Positions 62,973 through 64,000 of a stretch of 64,000 nucleotides of DNA are shown in pieces. Within the stretch, counting starts at the first letter, position 1; each line of letters opens with the position of its first letter. This stretch comes from Sphingobacterium sp. UBA7855 (GTDB lineage: Bacteria; Bacteroidota; Bacteroidia; Sphingobacteriales; Sphingobacteriaceae): the NCBI GenBank assembly GCA_002500745.1, contig DLST01000012.1, forward strand, positions 62,001 through 126,000, in the 5' to 3' direction. The notes beneath the pieces are model-generated. The model was not told the origin of the DNA and searched no databases. It saw only the letters and a program-made list of their open reading frames with translations. Both the position numbers and the translations under genes were made by a program.

Positions 62973-63719
62973 ATGACTTGTCAAGAACTCCTCAAAATTT
63001 ACAGTAAGATGTGCTATCTTTATCCTCAACTGCTCTCAATATTCGTTTTCGGCATCTTTACATCACAGTCTATTGCTCAGGAAAAGCTAAAAGTCAATTA
63101 TAAACACCTAACCTATCTCCCTAAAAATTACAATACAGATACGTCCACACATCCATTGGTTATCTATCTTCACGGAGGATCTCAAAAGGGCGATGATCTT
63201 GAAAAATTAAAGATCTATGGTTTACCTTATTTAGTAGATCAAGGAAAGGAATTTGATTTTGTAATGGTTGCACCACAATGTCCGGAGGGTAGATATTGGT
63301 CTACGGAAAATTGGTTCGACTCGCTTTACAATGAAATAACCTCAAACTACCGCATCGACAAGAGTCGTGTTTATGTGACTGGAATAAGTATGGGTGGATA
63401 TGGAACCTACGCTGCAGCATTGGATCATCCCGAAAAAATTGCGGCAATTGTCCCATTGTGTGGAGGGGTAAATGATAGCGATACTACTCGCATTTGCATG
63501 CTCAGAGACATCCCCATCCTCACCTATCACGGAACGGCGGATGACCAAATCTCCATATATGAAACAGAAAGGATAGTCAAATCTCTAGAGGAGTGCAATG
63601 GTGAAATTATTTTCCACCGTCTTACAGGAAAAGGTCACAGTATCCAGTACCTCTATGAAACTGAGCCCTGGATTTATGAATGGTTGTTGATGCACCGCAA
63701 GGCGATAAATAACAAATAA
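62973..63719 (+). CDS. secreted alpha/beta hydrolase (prolyl-oligopeptidase/phospholipase-like)
   Basis: A 248-residue hydrolase with a hydrophobic export segment (about residues 14-35, ending SIAQ; ATG 63009 is an alternative start). The fold shows HPLVIYLHGGSQKGDD (oxyanion HGG), VYVTGISMGGYGTYAAALDH (nucleophile Ser in GISMGG), ILTYHGTADDQIS (Asp) and GKGHSIQYLY (His), a complete triad. It most resembles predicted phospholipase/esterase lipases. It lies 42 bp after the ATPase gene in the same direction. Confidence 0.85.
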   Translation: MTCQELLKIYSKMCYLYPQLLSIFVFGIFTSQSIAQEKLKVNYKHLTYLPKNYNTDTSTHPLVIYLHGGSQKGDDLEKLKIYGLPYLVDQGKEFDFVMVAPQCPEGRYWSTENWFDSLYNEITSNYRIDKSRVYVTGISMGGYGTYAAALDHPEKIAAIVPLCGGVNDSDTTRICMLRDIPILTYHGTADDQISIYETERIVKSLEECNGEIIFHRLTGKGHSIQYLYETEPWIYEWLLMHRKAINNK

Positions 63720-63827
63720 TTTTACAATATAGCTTAGAATAATATTTTTTGAAAGGCTAACTAGGGATAATGTGCTATTATAACACGATCAGAAAATTTG
63801 GAGAATTAGGAGGTAAATTCCATTACA

Positions 63828-63855
63828 AAGGGCCCAATGAATAAATTAGGCCCTT
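63828..63855. terminator. hairpin terminator at right edge
   Basis: AAGGGCC / GGCCCTT with a 14-base loop between the hydrolase gene (+) and the partial gene (-). Confidence 0.6.
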
Positions 63856-63904
63856 CATGTTATAAAGCTATTTCTATCAACTTAAATATGAACTTTAAAT
63901 TCAG

Positions 63905-64000
63905 CTAGATAAATACATTCTTTGCAAGTTCGAAGAGGTGTGCTTCCGATTCGTAAAAATGCATCATGTACCCCGCTGTGTTGGGAAAAAGGATAAGATC
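63905..64000 (-). CDS. C-terminal end of a gene entering from the right
   Basis: The minus-strand frame from the window edge gives 31 residues (DLILFPNTAGYMMHFYESEA then HLFELAKNVFI) before TAG at 63907-63905. The protein-like composition and the hairpin downstream support a real gene. Too short to identify. Confidence 0.45.
   Translation of the reverse strand, partial: DLILFPNTAGYMMHFYESEAHLFELAKNVFI

Noticed and set aside
1..64000. CRISPR arrays, tRNA, rRNA and insertion sequences
   Set aside because: Read for regular repeat-spacer units, cloverleaf ends and transposase motifs; none was found. The iterated sequences present are operators and dispersed repeats.

Overview
The window looks like chromosome from a low-GC member of the Bacteroidota, most likely Sphingobacteriaceae (Sphingobacterium-like). 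The reasons are a SusC/SusD pair with its own ECF sigma factor and FecR anti-sigma factor, promoters of the Bacteroidota type (-7 box TAnnTTTG), many lipoproteins and short secreted proteins, and AT-rich spacers. I saw no rRNA, tRNA, CRISPR array or insertion sequence.

Region 1 (1-16142) resembles a defence or accessory island. A minus-strand gene run holds a PLD-like protein, an OLD/DUF3696-type AAA ATPase, a small ExoX-C-like protein, a WYL regulator, a frameshifted gene and the start of an STY4851/YjiT-like protein that leaves the window. Next come two neighbouring genes that each carry one in-frame TAA, then a translationally coupled pair of DUF262 proteins (GmrSD-like), small unknown genes, a second WYL regulator and a metallophosphoesterase.

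Region 2 (16143-26846) is repeat-rich. Paralogous secreted NTF2-like genes (five in the window, plus remnants) share a promoter block and hairpin terminators. Two copies carry the same 72-bp hairpin insert in the signal peptide and flank a Fic gene. An FtsX-type permease, a SatD-like/membrane gene pair with iterated operators, and a decayed cREC (cyclic-phosphate receiver) pseudogene follow.

Region 3 (27010-35717) is the most interesting. It contains a TPR histidine kinase and response regulator, a three-gene envelope operon (PLD-like coiled-coil membrane protein, vWA-like lipoprotein, SNase lipoprotein), a 50-residue Gly/Pro-rich peptide with a structured leader, and a membrane-anchored unknown. 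Four promoters here share one arrangement: a dyad TACGG-N4-CCGTA, then 20-21 bases, then TAnnTTTG. They face the PLD operon, the response regulator, the 34653 gene and a possible small RNA. This suggests a local, autoregulated stress or defence regulon.

Region 4 (35844-48995) has more NTF2-like copies, a TIKI/GumN-like protein, an MFS transporter and esterase divergent from an HxlR regulator, a porin-Dabb-cupin operon beside an OmpR-type two-component system, and five copies in all (with region 2) of a dispersed terminator-bearing repeat.

Region 5 (49187-61342) is a Sus-type uptake locus: ECF sigma, FecR, SusC, SusD, a sugar isomerase-like TIM barrel, a beta-helix lipoprotein, a YdcF-like protein and a phosphodiester glycosidase. 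It contains no recognisable ordinary glycoside hydrolase. The right edge carries a GHKL ATPase under a palindromic operator, a secreted alpha/beta hydrolase and the end of one more gene.
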